From Terriglobales bacterium (GTDB taxonomy: Bacteria; Acidobacteriota; Terriglobia; Terriglobales; Acidobacteriaceae), in contig JAATFM010000116.1 in assembly GCA_015655195.1 (NCBI GenBank), positions 1-37,828 on the forward strand: 37,828 nucleotides of DNA, read 5' to 3'. Position 1 is the stretch's first letter. Each line of letters opens with the position of its first letter. The notes under the pieces were generated by a model, which was given only the letters and a program-made list of their open reading frames with translations, made no database searches and was not told the DNA's origin. Both the position numbers and the translations under genes were made by a program. This document shows, one piece after another, positions 25,699-35,585 of this stretch.

Positions 25699-28600
25699 AT
25701 GCTTCGATTTTTCGCTCGACTGCTGATCACGGCGCTGGGATTGATTGCGCTTGGCGGCACAGTCGGCTTTGCACAGAGCGGCCAGATCTCAGGGCGTGTC
25801 ACGGACCAGCAGGGAGCGGTCATTCCGGATGCTGCGGTTCAGATCGTCAACCAGGACAGAAATTTCAAGCGGGACACTACAACCAATAACCAAGGAACCT
25901 ATTCCGCGTCGTATCTGCCGGCGGGCAAGTATGAAGTGAACGTCAAGAAGGAAGGGTTCAGCAGTGGGAACAGGGTCGTTCAACTGGCAGTAGGACAGGC
26001 ACTCGTTCTCGATATTCAAATGACCGTTGCGTCGACCAACACCGATGTCACGGTCGAGGCCGAGATGTCCAATCAGATCGAACTTGGTACGGCCTCTCTC
26101 TCCACCACCATGTCCAATGAAGAGGTTGCAGCCTACGGCCTGAATGGCCGTAATTTCTCGCAGTTGATAACCATGGCGCCAGGTGTAAGCAACCAGACCA
26201 ACCAGGACGAAGCCAAAGTCGGTGTTGCCGGCAGCGCCAAATTCAGCGTGAACGGCGGGCGCGTCGAATACAACACCTTTGAGGTTGATGGCAGCGACGT
26301 GCTGAACACGAGCATCAACGCCAGCCGCGGCCAGGGCGAGCCGCTGATGGTCTATCCCAGCATCGATGCGATCCAGGAGATGAAGGTTCTGACCGGAGAC
26401 TATAGCGCTCTTTACGGAAAGAGCGCTTCGGGCAGTGTGCTGGTCACGACCAAATCAGGCGGACCTCAGTTTCATGGCAATCTCTACGGCTTCGTCCGCA
26501 ACGAGATGTTCAACGCCCGCAATTACTTCGATCCGATTTTCACGGGCACCAACGGACAGAGTGAGAAACGAACACCTCTCTATCGAAGACAGGATTACGG
26601 TGGGACTATTGGCGGCCCACTCTATATTCCTGGGAAGTACAACACGAAGAAGGACAAGACCTTCTTTTTCTGGTCCGAAGAACTGCGCCTGGAAGAGACG
26701 CCCGTGGACTACAACCAGGCGGTGCCAACCATGGCTGAAAGGAGCGGGGATTTCAGCGATGTCTGCCCAGTCTCCGTACCGGGCAGTAGCACAAATAGCA
26801 ATTTGGACATTACACAGTATCCGGACTGTCCGCGCGTTCCGGCTGCCAATGTCGTTGCAGGTTCCGCATATAACGCAGGGCGAACCGTAAGTACTGGATA
26901 CATCAGCAAAGCGGTCTTGGATACCGGCATTATTCCGGAACCCAATTCGGTTTTCGGATGCGATACCACGAACCCATCTACCCAACCACGCTGCTATCTT
27001 GCAGCAGTTTCGCCTCCGACCTATTGGCGCGAGGAACTCTTCCGTATCGATCATGTTCTGACGCCCAACGAACAGGTGGACTTTCGCTATATCCACGATG
27101 CCTGGGACACGACCACGCTGGCGCCGCAGTGGGGTGTTGTGCAGAACTCGTTTCCCACGGTCGAGAACCGGCTCTTCGGTCCCGGACTCGATCTGGTGGC
27201 GAGTCTTGCTTCGGTCCTGCCGCACAGCGTGTTGAACCGGTTCACGCTCAGTTATGCCGTCGAGCACATCACGTTGACTCCGCAACCTGGCCCCGGTGTT
27301 ACGTCGCTCTCGCGGCCCACGGTTCTCGATAACCCCTCGTCCGTTCTTGGCAATGCTGTAGGTGGCACGGCCTGCGGCATTGCGACTGGGCCTACTCCGA
27401 CAAGTGGACAACCGGCGCAACAGGTTACGGAATGCCCAATGGGATATATTTTCGCCAACGGCTTTGGCGGGAACAAACCGGGCGGCCTGCCGCTGATGCC
27501 GGGCCTCGTCTTCCAGGGCACGAATGGCGCCTACGGTGGCCACGGCTTTGCGGCGGATACCGGCTACGCGCCGTGGAATCAAGCCAACCCCACGTACTCC
27601 ATTCGAGATGATCTCAGCAAAACCTGGGGACGGCACACTATTCAGGCCGGCTTTGAAGCAACCTATGCTCAGCAGAACGAGTTGAGCGCGGTGAGCGGAG
27701 CCAATTCAGGCGACCTGCAGGGACTACTCACATTCAGCAATCAGGAGTCGAAGTACACGTCCGGCAATGCCTTTGCGGATTTCCTCGCCGGACCGGGGCT
27801 TTTATCGCAGGCCCAGGTGAACAATGACGCCAACCCCAATGACTATTACTCGCGAACCGCCATCAAGAGCTACACCCAGGATAGTGGGCAGGCAAAATAC
27901 TATAACCGTTACAAAACGGCTGATATTTATCTCCAGGACGACTTCCGCGTAAACAGCCGTTTCACGCTGAACCTCGGCTTGCGTGCAAGTTTGTTCGGGG
28001 CCTGGTACAACCCCAGGAATACGGCATACAACTGGAGGCCGGAAGCCTTCGATAAATCCATCGGCGGCTCTATCGATGTGGATAACAACAACGGATATCT
28101 GGTGAACAAGATAGCCGGCACGCCTGTTCCGCTGAATCTTTCCAAGCTCGATCCCTCTATCACTAATGGCCTGGTGCAATGCGGCCAAAACGGTGTGCCG
28201 AATAGCTGCATGTCGAGCAGCGTCTTTCATCCCGGTCCACGCTTCGGATTTTCCTGGGACCCGTTTGGAAACGGAAAGACGGCGATTCGCGGCGGCTATG
28301 GCCTTTTCTGGGAGCATGGGACCGGCTACGAAGCCAACGTGGGCTCCCTCATCGGCAGTGCGCCGCTGGTTCTCAGCGAAACCCAGACCGATCCTGGCGG
28401 TCCGGTGAAGCAGGGAACAACACAGGTCAATGGCAGCTATAACACCATCGGGTATTCCTGCCAGGAAGGAGCTACTCAATGCGGCAGCGCGAGCACGATG
28501 GGCAGCACGACCTATCCCTTGAATGTCACCTCGATTCCTACCAAGGCTACTTATCCCTATACCCAGCAATGGAGCGTCAGCGTGCAACACGAGATTCAGA

Positions 28601-29877
28601 AGAACCTGATCGCGCAGGTCGCCTATGTGGGAACCAAGGGAACTCACCTGACCGCGGTGCGCGATCTCAACCAGTTATCACCGTTCGCCCCAGGCTTAAA
28701 TCCCTTTTCGCCTGGGCAGCCGATCACATCGTCGGTGTGCAACGACGCCGTGGTCGGGGACTATTTCCCTGTGTCGGGAACGAACCCACCGGGAACAAGG
28801 GTGCCTGGAATCGGACCGAGTTCGCCCGGCTGGACCAATATGATCGTGGCCTGCACAGGCAACCCGGGATTCGCCTCCTACATAAACAATGAATACGTGC
28901 TGTTGGGAACCAGCGCCGATACAGTCCGGCTTTATCCGGGATTCAGCAACATCATCTCGGTCGAAAACATCGCTAATTCCTCGTATCACGCTCTGCAGGG
29001 CACGCTGCGCGAGGTTACAGGGCCTCTGACGATCGGTGTGGCCTATACCTACAGCCATTCCATCGATGATTCGTCCGACCGATCCAGTGCCAACTTCACG
29101 AACTCCCTTGACATCCGCACCAACCGCGGAAGCTCGGATTTCGACCAGCGCCATATGCTCAACGTCAACTATGTCTACAGCCTTCCGCTGATTCGCTGGA
29201 TCGACGGCTTTGCGGACCTCCTGGGATCTGACGACTCCGATTCGGGGTCGCCTTCGCGCGCCAACTCCGGCCGCCAGCTTCGCAACGCCCTCTTTGATAA
29301 CTGGCAGCTTGCCGGCATTACCACATACCAAACGGGTACGCCGTTCAGCATCATCAACGGCGGCTCCGGAGACGGGACAGGCCCTTCGGACAACGCGGGC
29401 GTCGGAGACGGTCTGGGCGTGGGATCTTATCCCGACGTGATTGGAAGCCCGCATAGCATCAAGCCTTATGTCTCGAGTTCGTCAAACGGTTCCACTATCG
29501 GGCCTCTCCTTGGCAGTCCCGGAGCTTTCGTTGCGCCGCAGGGCCTCACCTTCGGCAATGCCGGTCGCAACTTTATGAACAATCCCACACGCATTAATTT
29601 CAATGTCTCGTTGCTGAAGCACTTCAAGGCGTTTCACGAAAAAAGCGACGTCGAGTTTAGGGCAGAAGCATTCAACGTATTCAACCACACCCAGTTTCGT
29701 GTTTACGATCCGAGCCATCCCGGTAATACCGGCAACAACGTGATCAATTGCTACGGAGACATCACGGCGCAATATTCGGCCGGGGCGTCGAGTTGTCTTG
29801 CCGGCAATTCCTTCCTGCATCCGGTAGACGCGCACGACCCGCGCATTCTGCAGTTTGCACTCAAGCTGGCTTTCTAG
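25699..29877 (+). CDS. Oar-like TonB-dependent receptor-like outer-membrane protein with carboxypeptidase-regulatory-like domain
   Basis: ATG 25699 is preceded by GGGAG at eight bases and begins a signal peptide (ITALGLIALGGTVGFAQ), giving 1392 residues. Residues about 29-110 are a carboxypeptidase-regulatory-like fold (GQISGRVTDQQGAVIPDAAV, YLPAGKYEVNVKKEGF). A plug-like domain follows (NGRNFSQLITMAPGVSNQ, FSVNGGRVEYNTFEVDGSDV, GDYSALYGKSASGSVLVTTK). The rest is a large beta-barrel that ends in the outer-membrane signature LQFALKLAF with terminal Phe. Oar-type proteins are abundant in Acidobacteria and are thought to move oligosaccharides, peptides or proteins across the outer membrane; no TonB gene is present here. 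Fourteen codons of an upstream in-frame extension overlapping the previous gene were rejected as the start. Confidence 0.92.
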   Translation: MLRFFARLLITALGLIALGGTVGFAQSGQISGRVTDQQGAVIPDAAVQIVNQDRNFKRDTTTNNQGTYSASYLPAGKYEVNVKKEGFSSGNRVVQLAVGQALVLDIQMTVASTNTDVTVEAEMSNQIELGTASLSTTMSNEEVAAYGLNGRNFSQLITMAPGVSNQTNQDEAKVGVAGSAKFSVNGGRVEYNTFEVDGSDVLNTSINASRGQGEPLMVYPSIDAIQEMKVLTGDYSALYGKSASGSVLVTTKSGGPQFHGNLYGFVRNEMFNARNYFDPIFTGTNGQSEKRTPLYRRQDYGGTIGGPLYIPGKYNTKKDKTFFFWSEELRLEETPVDYNQAVPTMAERSGDFSDVCPVSVPGSSTNSNLDITQYPDCPRVPAANVVAGSAYNAGRTVSTGYISKAVLDTGIIPEPNSVFGCDTTNPSTQPRCYLAAVSPPTYWREELFRIDHVLTPNEQVDFRYIHDAWDTTTLAPQWGVVQNSFPTVENRLFGPGLDLVASLASVLPHSVLNRFTLSYAVEHITLTPQPGPGVTSLSRPTVLDNPSSVLGNAVGGTACGIATGPTPTSGQPAQQVTECPMGYIFANGFGGNKPGGLPLMPGLVFQGTNGAYGGHGFAADTGYAPWNQANPTYSIRDDLSKTWGRHTIQAGFEATYAQQNELSAVSGANSGDLQGLLTFSNQESKYTSGNAFADFLAGPGLLSQAQVNNDANPNDYYSRTAIKSYTQDSGQAKYYNRYKTADIYLQDDFRVNSRFTLNLGLRASLFGAWYNPRNTAYNWRPEAFDKSIGGSIDVDNNNGYLVNKIAGTPVPLNLSKLDPSITNGLVQCGQNGVPNSCMSSSVFHPGPRFGFSWDPFGNGKTAIRGGYGLFWEHGTGYEANVGSLIGSAPLVLSETQTDPGGPVKQGTTQVNGSYNTIGYSCQEGATQCGSASTMGSTTYPLNVTSIPTKATYPYTQQWSVSVQHEIQKNLIAQVAYVGTKGTHLTAVRDLNQLSPFAPGLNPFSPGQPITSSVCNDAVVGDYFPVSGTNPPGTRVPGIGPSSPGWTNMIVACTGNPGFASYINNEYVLLGTSADTVRLYPGFSNIISVENIANSSYHALQGTLREVTGPLTIGVAYTYSHSIDDSSDRSSANFTNSLDIRTNRGSSDFDQRHMLNVNYVYSLPLIRWIDGFADLLGSDDSDSGSPSRANSGRQLRNALFDNWQLAGITTYQTGTPFSIINGGSGDGTGPSDNAGVGDGLGVGSYPDVIGSPHSIKPYVSSSSNGSTIGPLLGSPGAFVAPQGLTFGNAGRNFMNNPTRINFNVSLLKHFKAFHEKSDVEFRAEAFNVFNHTQFRVYDPSHPGNTGNNVINCYGDITAQYSAGASSCLAGNSFLHPVDAHDPRILQFALKLAF

Positions 29878-29888
29878 GGGAGACAGGA

Positions 29889-31271
29889 ATGATGACGTTT
29901 CTGAAGCAACAGACATTCGTATCGAGAGGACAGGCTCCCCCGACGCGCTTTGCGCCGGCATTGCTTACCGCTGCACTGGCTGCGATGCTGAGCGCTTGTG
30001 GTTCGTCAGCTCATATCCCGGTCGCTACCGCGAGCGGACCGCAGGTATACATGACGCCGGTAGTCGCGGGCGGAGACGCGACTCACGCTACCGCCTCCCT
30101 GGCAACCTATTCCATCGACGATGACAGGAAGACTTTCGTGCAGGCGACCTATTCCTCCAGTGGAGAGCAGGTGAATTATGCGGGCAGCATTGCGCCGTTC
30201 CAGCGTGGTCTCCTGAGTCTTGGAGTTACCAACAGCGATAACTCTGTCACCAAAGTGACCAACGGCTGGGCGTTCGAACTGGCCGATCAGGCCGGGGGAT
30301 TGGTCGCTTTGCAAAACCAGCCGTTTGCTCCGCTGGTTCCCGCCTTGTCATGTCCGGCGATGACGACTCCTGAGACGTTTCTGTTTATCACGCTGCCCGC
30401 TCCGCCAACTACAGGCGCACAGCAACTCCTGCAGTGGAATCCGCAAACCGAAACCGCCTATGGAAGCGTCGACATCGACGCCAGCGGCACAACAGTCACT
30501 CTGAACAATATCAGCCAGCACACCCTGCCTTCGAGCGGTGGAACTGGCGTTCCCTCAGACCCATCCCCGACAAGCGTCACCGGGGCCTGCTCGTCCACCG
30601 TATACGGGAACACCATCAGCATTTCGGCGCAGGTGACAATCACCAATCCCGGAAGCGGACAGAACGTCACGCCGCAGGCACTTCTGGGCATCGGACCGTC
30701 GGGTCTGCTAGTCGAAAACAATGGCATGAATTCGTCTACTATACCGCTCTATGAGAATGCTCTCGGGGCCGGGACCGGGGCCATTGGACTGCCGAAGCCG
30801 TCTGCCGCAGTGAACACAGGCTCTCTTGTGAGCGCGCAGTATCTAGGCTTCTTTTTCGGCACGGGCACAGGTTTTAGCGACTCCAACACGAATTGGTCCA
30901 CTTCGCTGGCATCGTTCGGATTTTCGAGCCCGCCCGCAAGCTGCGCTTCGATTACTCCGCAGACCGACACGATGCTCTACGGCGGAGACTTCACGAACAA
31001 CGACCCCACGTCCTCTACAACCGGCTATGGCAACTGCGATTTCGCTATCGATCTCGGCACGCAGGATGCAGCGAACAACGGTCTCTATCCTGCGGCAACC
31101 GTCTATGTGGGCTCCGGGTTCGGCGCGAATATCACAGGCAAGACCTATAGTTTTCCGGCAGTCGCCATCGCTGGGCAATTGAATGGCAAATACGCCATCT
31201 TCCTGATCGGCACGGACTCGGTAGGTTCCCCAAACCAGGCGTGGGGGATTTATCTCCTGCAATCGAACTGA
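29889..31271 (+). CDS. Lipoprotein of unknown function
   Basis: The gene starts 11 bases after the Oar-type gene at ATG 29889 (a second ATG follows directly), with GGAG at 29879-29882, and encodes 460 residues. The signal peptide ends at a lipobox (ALAAMLSAC, C37), followed by Gly, so outer-membrane sorting is likely. The mature part is Gly/Ser/Thr-rich and beta-like, with no repeats resembling the TYTAP modules. Internal landmarks are SIDDDRKTFVQATYSSSGEQ, LLQWNPQTETAYGSVDIDAS and a final strand (KYAIFLIGTDSVGSPNQAWGIYLL, split here). I do not recognise a family. Its place directly behind the Oar-type receptor gene suggests a cell-surface partner protein, as in SusD-like pairs, but no SusD features are seen. 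Confidence 0.75.
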   Translation: MMTFLKQQTFVSRGQAPPTRFAPALLTAALAAMLSACGSSAHIPVATASGPQVYMTPVVAGGDATHATASLATYSIDDDRKTFVQATYSSSGEQVNYAGSIAPFQRGLLSLGVTNSDNSVTKVTNGWAFELADQAGGLVALQNQPFAPLVPALSCPAMTTPETFLFITLPAPPTTGAQQLLQWNPQTETAYGSVDIDASGTTVTLNNISQHTLPSSGGTGVPSDPSPTSVTGACSSTVYGNTISISAQVTITNPGSGQNVTPQALLGIGPSGLLVENNGMNSSTIPLYENALGAGTGAIGLPKPSAAVNTGSLVSAQYLGFFFGTGTGFSDSNTNWSTSLASFGFSSPPASCASITPQTDTMLYGGDFTNNDPTSSTTGYGNCDFAIDLGTQDAANNGLYPAATVYVGSGFGANITGKTYSFPAVAIAGQLNGKYAIFLIGTDSVGSPNQAWGIYLLQSN

Positions 31272-31391
31272 CGCAAGCGCACGGCGCGCCTGAACGGATG
31301 CCGAGCCAAAAACGGATTGCTTGCACTCATTCCCCCGAGTGCTCGCTCGAAGACAAGCGCAACTGCAACATCAACGAAAGGACGCGGAACC

Positions 31392-34300
31392 GTGAATTCA
31401 TCGATTTTGATTAGAAAAAGGGGCCTTGCGATTCAAGGCTTACCAAAGCTGCGCGGGAACCGCACTGGCGTGGTTGCTGCACTATTCGCAATGTTTCTCC
31501 TTATTGTCGGCTGCGGTGGCAACTCGAAGAGCCCAACGCCGACGCCTACCTTTACCCCGGCTGCGGGCTCTTACTCGTCGGCACAGAATGTGACTGTTGC
31601 CGATAGCAATCAAAGCGCGGTGCTCTACTGCACCACCGATGGCAGCGTACCGACAACTTCCTCCCCGCAGTGCGCAAACCCCATTAAGGTTTCACAGAGT
31701 CAGACTCTTAATGCCATTGCGATTGCGCCGGGCATGAACCCCAGCGCCGTGGCGGCTGCGCAGTACACCATCGGTTCTACTCCGACGACACCCACGGTTA
31801 CCGGCATCGGCCCAGCCACCGGACCAACCTCGGGCGGTACCGCCGTCACCATCATTGGCACCAACTTCACCGGGGCCACCGCGGTCAACTTCGGCACTCT
31901 TCCGGCGACCAGCTACGTGGTCAACTCCGCCAGCAGCATCACGGCGACCTCGCCCGCCGCTGGAGCTGGTGCCGTGAACATCACCGTCGTTACCCCTGCA
32001 GGCACCACCGCGACGAACAACGCGGACCTGTTCACATACACGATTTCTCCGACCCCATCCATCACCAGCATCACGCCCAACTCCGGCCTGGTTGGTTCTT
32101 CCGTTGCTATCCTCGGCAGCAACTTCGGCTCCACGCAGGGCAGCAGCACCGTCAGCTTCAACGGCACGCTCGCCGCTGCCGCTACTACCTGGACCTCTAC
32201 CGGAATCGTCGTCACAGTGCCAATCGGCGCGACCAGCGGCAATGTGGTTGTCACCGTGGGCGGGGTTGCGAGCGTTGGAGTTCCATTCGCCGTCACAATT
32301 CCGGCACCGACCATCAGTCTTATCACTCCGAATACCGGGGGGATTGGCACCTCTGTGACGATCGTTGGCACGAACTTTGGAACAGCAAAAGGTTCCGTGA
32401 GTTTTAACGGTACTCCAGCAACGATCACAAGTTGGGGCGACCAGGCAATTGTGGTGCTTGTGCCATCCGGCCTGAGCGCCGGCGGGGTTCCCGTATTGGT
32501 TACCACAGCCGACAACCAGACGGCTACCACCACCTTTACCGTTGCCGCTCCTGCTCCCACGATCAGCGGCATTACACCTGGTTCCGGTACTGCGGGGACC
32601 ACAGTGACAATCAGCGGTTCTGGATTTGGTTCGTCACAAGGCACCGTTACCTTCGACAATATACCGGCCACGATCAAGGGTTGGTCCGATGGGTCGATCA
32701 GTGTGACGGTTCCTTCGGGATTGACCGCAGGCAGCGTCAATGTGGCCGTCACCACGACCGGCAATCAAACAGCCAACGTATCGTTCACCGTTACCGTCTC
32801 TGGTCCCACCATCAGCAGCATTGATCCAACCTCGGGTACGGCTGGAACCACGGTGACAATTATGGGTTCGGGCTTTGGTTCGACACCGGGCACGGTGTCC
32901 TTCGGCAATACGCAAGCCACTGTTGCAAGTGGGAACTGGGCTGATGGCTCAATTACGACTACGGTTCCTTCCGGCGTGAGCGCGGGTAGTGCCACTGTGA
33001 CCGTAACCACAGCCAACAACCAGACAGCCAGCACATCGTTCACCGTCAGTCCGAGCTTGCCGACGATCAGCGGAATCGTAGTCAGCGGCCCTGCAAGCAG
33101 CGGCGCGCCGATCAGCGCGTCGGTGCAGCTCTATGCCGCGGGAACAACCGGTTACGGCGCGGGCGCGCAGGCGATAGGAGATCCCGTGCAGACCGATTCG
33201 ACGACCGGAGCCTTTTCCGGAATCGCCTATGACTGCTCGACTCTCGTTGCACCGGGTGATCAGTTGTATCTGGAAGCTATCGGCGACAGCTCTCAAGTGG
33301 TTTTCATGGCGGCGCTGGGTTCGTGTGGTGCACTGAACACTTCCGGGACGATAGTCACCGTCAACGAGGTGACGACGATCGCCTCGGCCTACGCGCTCTC
33401 GGCTTTTGCCGACATCGATTCGAAAGGCGGGATCGATGTGGGTGCGCCCGCGACCGGCTCGTCCTGCAATGCTGCTGGTGGATGGAAGAGCACCGGCCCA
33501 TCCACCTGCAATTACATCGGTCTCGCGAACGCCTTTGCGACGGCCAACAACCTGATCGATCTCCCGAGCGGTACTGCCCTCAGCGTCACTCCAGCGTATA
33601 AGTCGAACAACGTAGCAGGCTACAACACCAGCATCGTGCCCCAGGCGCGCATCAATTCGCTGGCGGATGCTCTGTCCTCCTGCGCTAACCCGACCACCGG
33701 CAGCAGTGCCAACTGCGGCAGCCTCTTCGGTGACGCCACGGTTGGCACAAGTGTGCCGGCAGATACGCTCCAGGCTACGCTGAACATTGCGCAGAATCCG
33801 GGCAACAATGCCACGCAAATTGCAAGCCTGGCTGCGGCAAACGCTTCTTTCCCGTCAGCTTTGACATCCACCCAGCTTTCTGCTCTCACGGATTGGGCAT
33901 TGCCCATCATCTATCAGGGGGCGGGGATAGGCAATACCACAACGCAGCCAACCGGCATGGCGGTCGATGGGGCGGGGAATATCTGGATAACCGCCCAAAA
34001 CACTTCCACGCTTCCGACCGGAACAGGAACAGAAACAGGCGGACTGGTGGCGCTGTTCAGCAACCAGGGCGCGCCGATCTCGCCGTCGGCTACCTCGGCG
34101 AGCAGTCCCGGCGGGTATGTGAGTGGCGGCATTCTTAACCCTCAGGCTATCGCCATCGACCAGAACAATTATGCCTGGATCGGCAACTTTGTGCCGCAGG
34201 GCGGCACGGCAGGCAGCATTACCGTGCTCGATAAGAACGGGCATCCGCAGTACGGCACCGACGCGGCTGCTTACACGACCCCGTTACTGATGCTCCCGAA

Positions 34301-35240
34301 TCGATATGGCATCGCCGTAGATGCCGATAACGACGTGTGGATTTCCTCCAATAATGCCGCCGGTTGGAGCAACAATGGCGGGATTACGGTTTGTGGCGGC
34401 GGTACTGGCAGTGGTCCGTATGGCGGCGACATCCTTGGGCTTAAGGTCTCTGGAAATGCCGTAAGCACTAACGGCGTCATAGCGGACTACTTTTCGACGG
34501 ACAATAGCACCTGCCCAACGTTTCTCGCGATCGACCAGAACAGCAACATGTGGACTTTTGACTACGGGAACTTCAACGGGTTGGAAGGCAGTCAATATGA
34601 TGGCCCCGGCCTGGAGTTGTTCCGTACTGCGGACGGTTCTTTGGCCGGAGGCGCATATTTTAATGCGTATCCATTTGACATGGAAAGCAATCTCGTCATC
34701 GACAGTGGAGCATATGGCTGGTCGGTGGAAGCTTTCCAGGGCATCGGGAACTCTTCAGTTCAAGAGGGTGGGACGAGCAAGATGCCTAATTTCAATGGCA
34801 TTACCGATCCGACCGTGATAGGCGTCTTCGGACCTCCCACCCCCTATGACCCAACGGTCTTTAACCCGAGTTCGACTACTGCTTTTCAGAGCTCGGTCGC
34901 AATCGATGGGGCAGGACAGGTATGGGTGGCGGGTGCCAACGGCCCCGAAGCCGGCCTGTTCGCAGTAAACAATGCCAACACTCAGCTTCTGTCACCGGCA
35001 AATGGGTACATCGACAATGACACGACTGGCGCCGAAACAATATACACGGCCTCCGGTAACCCAGTGGTTACGGCCATAGACAACTCGGGCAATGTCTGGG
35101 TCGTGGGTGAGTCCTATAACAAGGCTACAGGCAATAACCAGGGCAATCAGTTAGCGGAGTATGTCGGCATCGGCGTACCTGTCCAAACTCCACTGGTTTC
35201 CGGCCTCGTCAACGGCAACACTCCGGGCACCAAACCTTAA
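31392..35240 (+). CDS. Giant surface lipoprotein: five IPT/TIG domains, carboxypeptidase-regulatory-like domain, NHL-type propeller
   Basis: The GTG at 31392, with AAAGGA upstream, is preferred over a TTG at 31317; it gives 1282 residues. The lipobox is LIVGC (C41). Residues about 50-125 match a chitobiase/hexosaminidase C-terminal-type beta domain (FTPAAGSYSSAQNVTVAD, LYCTTDGSVPTTSS). Five IPT/TIG domains follow, each starting P-T-I-S-x-I-x-P-x-SG and continuing VTIxGSxFG. Next come LYAAGTTGYGAG with a QTDSTTGAFSG strand, VNEVTTIASAYALSAFADI, and an NHL-type propeller (AVDGAGNIWITAQN, AIDQNNYAWIGN, AIDGAGQVWVAGANG, AIDNSGNVWVVGES), ending in TPGTKP. Everything after the TIG array is paralogous to the lipoprotein at 18782, whose stalk is different. 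It is likely surface-exposed. Confidence 0.88.
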   Translation: MNSSILIRKRGLAIQGLPKLRGNRTGVVAALFAMFLLIVGCGGNSKSPTPTPTFTPAAGSYSSAQNVTVADSNQSAVLYCTTDGSVPTTSSPQCANPIKVSQSQTLNAIAIAPGMNPSAVAAAQYTIGSTPTTPTVTGIGPATGPTSGGTAVTIIGTNFTGATAVNFGTLPATSYVVNSASSITATSPAAGAGAVNITVVTPAGTTATNNADLFTYTISPTPSITSITPNSGLVGSSVAILGSNFGSTQGSSTVSFNGTLAAAATTWTSTGIVVTVPIGATSGNVVVTVGGVASVGVPFAVTIPAPTISLITPNTGGIGTSVTIVGTNFGTAKGSVSFNGTPATITSWGDQAIVVLVPSGLSAGGVPVLVTTADNQTATTTFTVAAPAPTISGITPGSGTAGTTVTISGSGFGSSQGTVTFDNIPATIKGWSDGSISVTVPSGLTAGSVNVAVTTTGNQTANVSFTVTVSGPTISSIDPTSGTAGTTVTIMGSGFGSTPGTVSFGNTQATVASGNWADGSITTTVPSGVSAGSATVTVTTANNQTASTSFTVSPSLPTISGIVVSGPASSGAPISASVQLYAAGTTGYGAGAQAIGDPVQTDSTTGAFSGIAYDCSTLVAPGDQLYLEAIGDSSQVVFMAALGSCGALNTSGTIVTVNEVTTIASAYALSAFADIDSKGGIDVGAPATGSSCNAAGGWKSTGPSTCNYIGLANAFATANNLIDLPSGTALSVTPAYKSNNVAGYNTSIVPQARINSLADALSSCANPTTGSSANCGSLFGDATVGTSVPADTLQATLNIAQNPGNNATQIASLAAANASFPSALTSTQLSALTDWALPIIYQGAGIGNTTTQPTGMAVDGAGNIWITAQNTSTLPTGTGTETGGLVALFSNQGAPISPSATSASSPGGYVSGGILNPQAIAIDQNNYAWIGNFVPQGGTAGSITVLDKNGHPQYGTDAAAYTTPLLMLPNRYGIAVDADNDVWISSNNAAGWSNNGGITVCGGGTGSGPYGGDILGLKVSGNAVSTNGVIADYFSTDNSTCPTFLAIDQNSNMWTFDYGNFNGLEGSQYDGPGLELFRTADGSLAGGAYFNAYPFDMESNLVIDSGAYGWSVEAFQGIGNSSVQEGGTSKMPNFNGITDPTVIGVFGPPTPYDPTVFNPSSTTAFQSSVAIDGAGQVWVAGANGPEAGLFAVNNANTQLLSPANGYIDNDTTGAETIYTASGNPVVTAIDNSGNVWVVGESYNKATGNNQGNQLAEYVGIGVPVQTPLVSGLVNGNTPGTKP
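31791..33050 (+). repeat. Five tandem IPT/TIG domains
   Basis: The five domains start at translated PTVTGIGPATGP, PSITSITPNSGL, PTISLITPNTGG, PTISGITPGSGTAG and PTISSIDPTSGTAG, at about 80-85 codon spacing. The last two are the most alike, both at protein level and in DNA, suggesting a relatively recent duplication. IPT/TIG folds in bacteria usually form stalks of adhesins and glycan-binding proteins. Confidence 0.82.
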
Positions 35241-35257
35241 GAATCGTAGCAAACAGT

Positions 35258-35289
35258 TTCCAGCCTCTGGCTTGTGCCAGAGGCTGGAA
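35258..35289 (+). terminator. Intrinsic terminator-like hairpin ending the lipoprotein/receptor operon
   Basis: TTCCAGCCTCTGGC (35258-35271) and its exact complement (35276-35289) flank a TTGT loop, a 14-bp perfect stem 17 bases after the stop codon. The following bases are T-rich but interrupted (TTCAGTTTC), so termination may be partial. It nevertheless marks the end of the co-directional run that started at 16234. Confidence 0.75.
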
Positions 35290-35585
35290 TTCAGTTTCAA
35301 TGTTATTCACCGTAAAAGAAAAGATAATAAGGAAAATACACATTCATTCTTGCTCTATTGGCCCTCTCCTCCATCGCGCCGTTGTATGTGTAGAAAGGAG
35401 GTTGTGTGGGCTTGCCCGCCCTGAAGGTTTTGCCGCCATCCTCGTGCTGGCGAGTTGTTCCCATATCGTCAGGGGCCATCTTAGAAACCCTCTTAAAAAC
35501 AGAAGCAAAGGTGTATCCCGGGGATCCTCTCCTTCATTCAGCAGAGACTCGCTCTAAGCCGATGCAAAGTTCAGACTTTAAAGGA

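Noticed and set aside
26455-27636. 393-codon minus-strand frame inside the Oar-type gene
   Set aside because: Antisense shadow of a well-supported outer-membrane protein; no coherent domain.
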